Assembly (NCBI RefSeq): GCF_014652795.1
Contig: NZ_BMZM01000001.1
Span: 1-64,000 of the forward strand
Direction: 5' to 3'
DNA length: 64,000 nt
From: Kushneria pakistanensis
GTDB taxonomy: Bacteria; Pseudomonadota; Gammaproteobacteria; Pseudomonadales; Halomonadaceae
Both the position numbers and the translations under genes were made by a program. Numbering within the stretch: the first letter of the stretch is position 1; each line of letters begins with the position of its first letter. The notes under the pieces are model-generated. The model was not told the DNA's origin and did no database searches. It saw only the letters and a program-made list of their open reading frames with translations. Shown in pieces: positions 62,437-64,000 of this stretch.

Positions 62437-64000
62437 TCAGATCCACAGCTTCTTGAGCGACTTGCCGCCTACGGCAAGGTTGGTAAGGGCACGGCTCACC
62501 ATGACGCCGGTAAAGACCGAGGTCAGAATGCCCAGCGAGAGCGTGACAGCAAAGCCCTTCACGGGACCGGTACCAATCGAGAACAGAATGACCGCCACCA
62601 GCAGGGTCGTGATATTGGCATCCAGAATGGCGGTAAAGGCGCGTTCGTAGCCGGTATGGATGGCCTGCTGTATCGACCTTCCTCGCATCTCTTCGCGGAT
62701 GCGCTCAAATACCAGCACGTTGGCGTCGACCGCCATGCCCAGTGTCAACACGATACCGGCAATGCCTGGCAGGGTCAGCGTGGCGCCCAGGATCGACATG
62801 GCCGCGATCAGGAGTGTCAGGTTAACGGTCAGTGCCAGGTTGGCGATCAGGCCAAAGCCCTTGTAGCGCACGATCATGAAGGCCAGCACCATTATCAGGC
62901 CGACGATAACCGACATGACGCCGCGGTCGATGTTCTGCTGACCCAGGCTTGGCCCGATGGTGCGCTCCTGGGCGAAGTAGATGGGCGCGGCCAGCGAGCC
63001 CGAACGCAGCAGCAGCGACAGCTCGCGCGCCTCGGTGGGCGAATCCAGACCGGTAATGCGGAACTGATTGCCCAGCGCGCTCTGGATGGTGGCCAGGCTG
63101 ATGATGCCGCGTTCGGTGTAGGGCACACGCTCTTCGACCTGTTCGCCGTCGCGCGTGACGGTACGCGTGCGGGTCTTGTGCTCGATGAAGAGCACCGCCA
63201 TGTTGCGTCCGATGTTGGCACGTGTGGCGCGATTCATCTGGCTGCCGCCCGGGCCATCAAGATTGATGTTGACCTGGGGGCGGCCACTGTCATCAAACGA
63301 GGTGCTGGCGCTGGAAACACGATCACCGGTGATGATGACGTCGCGTTCAAGCGCTGCCCTGCGACCACTGTCGTTGCGGAAGTCGAACGCCTGCTGCTGA
63401 TCGGCGCTGGTGCTGTCGGATGCCTCAAGACGGAATTCGAGGTTGGCCGTCGCCCCCACGATTCGCTTGGCTTCGGCCGTGTCCTGAACACCCGGCAGCT
63501 CGACCACGATGCGGTTGGGGCCCTGACGCTGCACGATCGGCTCGGAGACGCCCAGCTCGTTGACGCGGTTGCGCAGGGTAGTGAGGTTCTGATTGACCGC
63601 GTAGTCCTGGATGTCGGTGACAGCCTGATCGGTCAGCATCATTACAAGCGTCGGTCCGGCCTCATCATCGTTGGCAAGGGAGAATTCGTTGTACTGCCGG
63701 TTGAGGAGCTGGCGGGCCTGGCTGCGGTCCTCTGCATTGGCAAAGGTAAAGCGAATGGCGTTATCCCCGGTGGTGTTATTGCGATAACGAATGCCTTCGC
63801 TTCGCAGGGCCTCGCGCATGGCGCTGGCATTGACATCCAGGCGCTGATCGATGGCGGCGTCCATGTCGACTTCCAGCAGGAAGTGCACACCACCACGCAG
63901 ATCAAGCCCCAGGTTCATGGGCTTGGCGCCGATGCCCTGCAGCCATTGGGGAGTTGAGTCGGCCAGGTTCAGTGCCACGGTATAGCCCTGTCCCAGCGCC
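62437..64000 (-). CDS. secD: protein translocase subunit SecD (N-terminus beyond window)
   Basis: The C-terminal 521 or so codons of SecD; the frame stays open to the right edge, so the first roughly 100 residues with helix 1 are missing. Visible are MNLGLDLRGGVHFLLEVDMD (GG motif), the large periplasmic domain, a second repeat region near INLDGPGGSQMN, and the membrane block with GIVLTLGMAVDANVLVFERIREEMRGR, given in part here. It partners SecF in preprotein translocation. The usual upstream yajC and tgt would lie right of the window. Confidence 0.96.
   Translation of the reverse strand, partial: ALGQGYTVALNLADSTPQWLQGIGAKPMNLGLDLRGGVHFLLEVDMDAAIDQRLDVNASAMREALRSEGIRYRNNTTGDNAIRFTFANAEDRSQARQLLNRQYNEFSLANDDEAGPTLVMMLTDQAVTDIQDYAVNQNLTTLRNRVNELGVSEPIVQRQGPNRIVVELPGVQDTAEAKRIVGATANLEFRLEASDSTSADQQQAFDFRNDSGRRAALERDVIITGDRVSSASTSFDDSGRPQVNINLDGPGGSQMNRATRANIGRNMAVLFIEHKTRTRTVTRDGEQVEERVPYTERGIISLATIQSALGNQFRITGLDSPTEARELSLLLRSGSLAAPIYFAQERTIGPSLGQQNIDRGVMSVIVGLIMVLAFMIVRYKGFGLIANLALTVNLTLLIAAMSILGATLTLPGIAGIVLTLGMAVDANVLVFERIREEMRGRSIQQAIHTGYERAFTAILDANITTLLVAVILFSIGTGPVKGFAVTLSLGILTSVFTGVMVSRALTNLAVGGKSLKKLWI

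Noticed and set aside
62416-63957. Plus-strand open frame of 513 codons opposite secD
   Set aside because: Antisense shadow of SecD in GC-rich DNA; no recognisable protein features.

Overview
The window is ordinary core chromosome of a gammaproteobacterium. I see no prophage, insertion sequence, CRISPR array or defence island. Gene order and protein sequences point to the Oceanospirillales/Pseudomonadales side of the class, and most likely to a moderately halophilic Halomonadaceae member (Halomonas/Kushneria type). The evidence is moderately high GC, acidic proteins, Pseudomonas-like order in def-fmt-rsmB and dprA-tsaC-hemF-aroE, and secD-secF-suhB-trmJ-iscR synteny. The genus assignment is inference.

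Layout: (1) 1-310, the end of an rRNA operon (23S tail, 5S, terminator). (2) 345-1155, a truncated gene remnant and two small lipoproteins. (3) 1262-5645, nrdAB class I ribonucleotide reductase on the minus strand, with a promoter overlapped by two NrdR boxes; the R2 subunit looks like the radical-tyrosine-free Mn/Fe class Ic. (4) 6021-11801, an RstAB-like two-component system, MetR, a YdjM-like membrane protein, a cysteine-free uracil-DNA-glycosylase-like protein and a DoxX protein. (5) 11966-13959, glyoxalase I and two tandem LpxT-like lipid A phosphotransferases. (6) 14139-25409, valS, a chemoreceptor with a sigma-28-like promoter, holC, a short-chain dehydrogenase, ilvE and pepA, divergent from lptFG (LPS export). 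(7) 25603-28194, an AldB/ExaC-type aldehyde dehydrogenase, a Fur-controlled bacterioferritin-associated ferredoxin and bacterioferritin. (8) 28285-34983, a tRNA-modification set (truC, tcdA, tapT), a sirtuin, a BASS transporter and small proteins.

(9) 35018-45896, the def-fmt-rsmB...trkA cluster on the minus strand, with nicotinamidase and dodecin inserted before trkA, divergent from a LysM-less envelope protein, dprA, tsaC, hemF and aroE, then an M48 lipoprotein protease. (10) 46012-60334, a DUF815 ATPase, then a long minus-strand housekeeping run: iscR-iscS-iscA, ndk, rlmN, pilW, rodZ, ispG, hisS, yfgM, bamB, der, with trmJ upstream of iscR. (11) 60610-64000, suhB facing secF and secD (secD runs off the window).

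The most interesting points are in conserved genes. NrdB carries Glu and Phe at the two positions that define Chlamydia-type Mn/Fe R2. SuhB has lost most of the inositol-monophosphatase metal site but keeps an rRNA-type boxA in its leader, which suggests only its Nus-factor role survives. The isc operon has lost iscU/hscBA/fdx, and IscS lacks the C-terminal tail that helps bind IscU. Several regulatory sites (NrdR, IscR, Fur, sigma-28, boxA) can be read directly.
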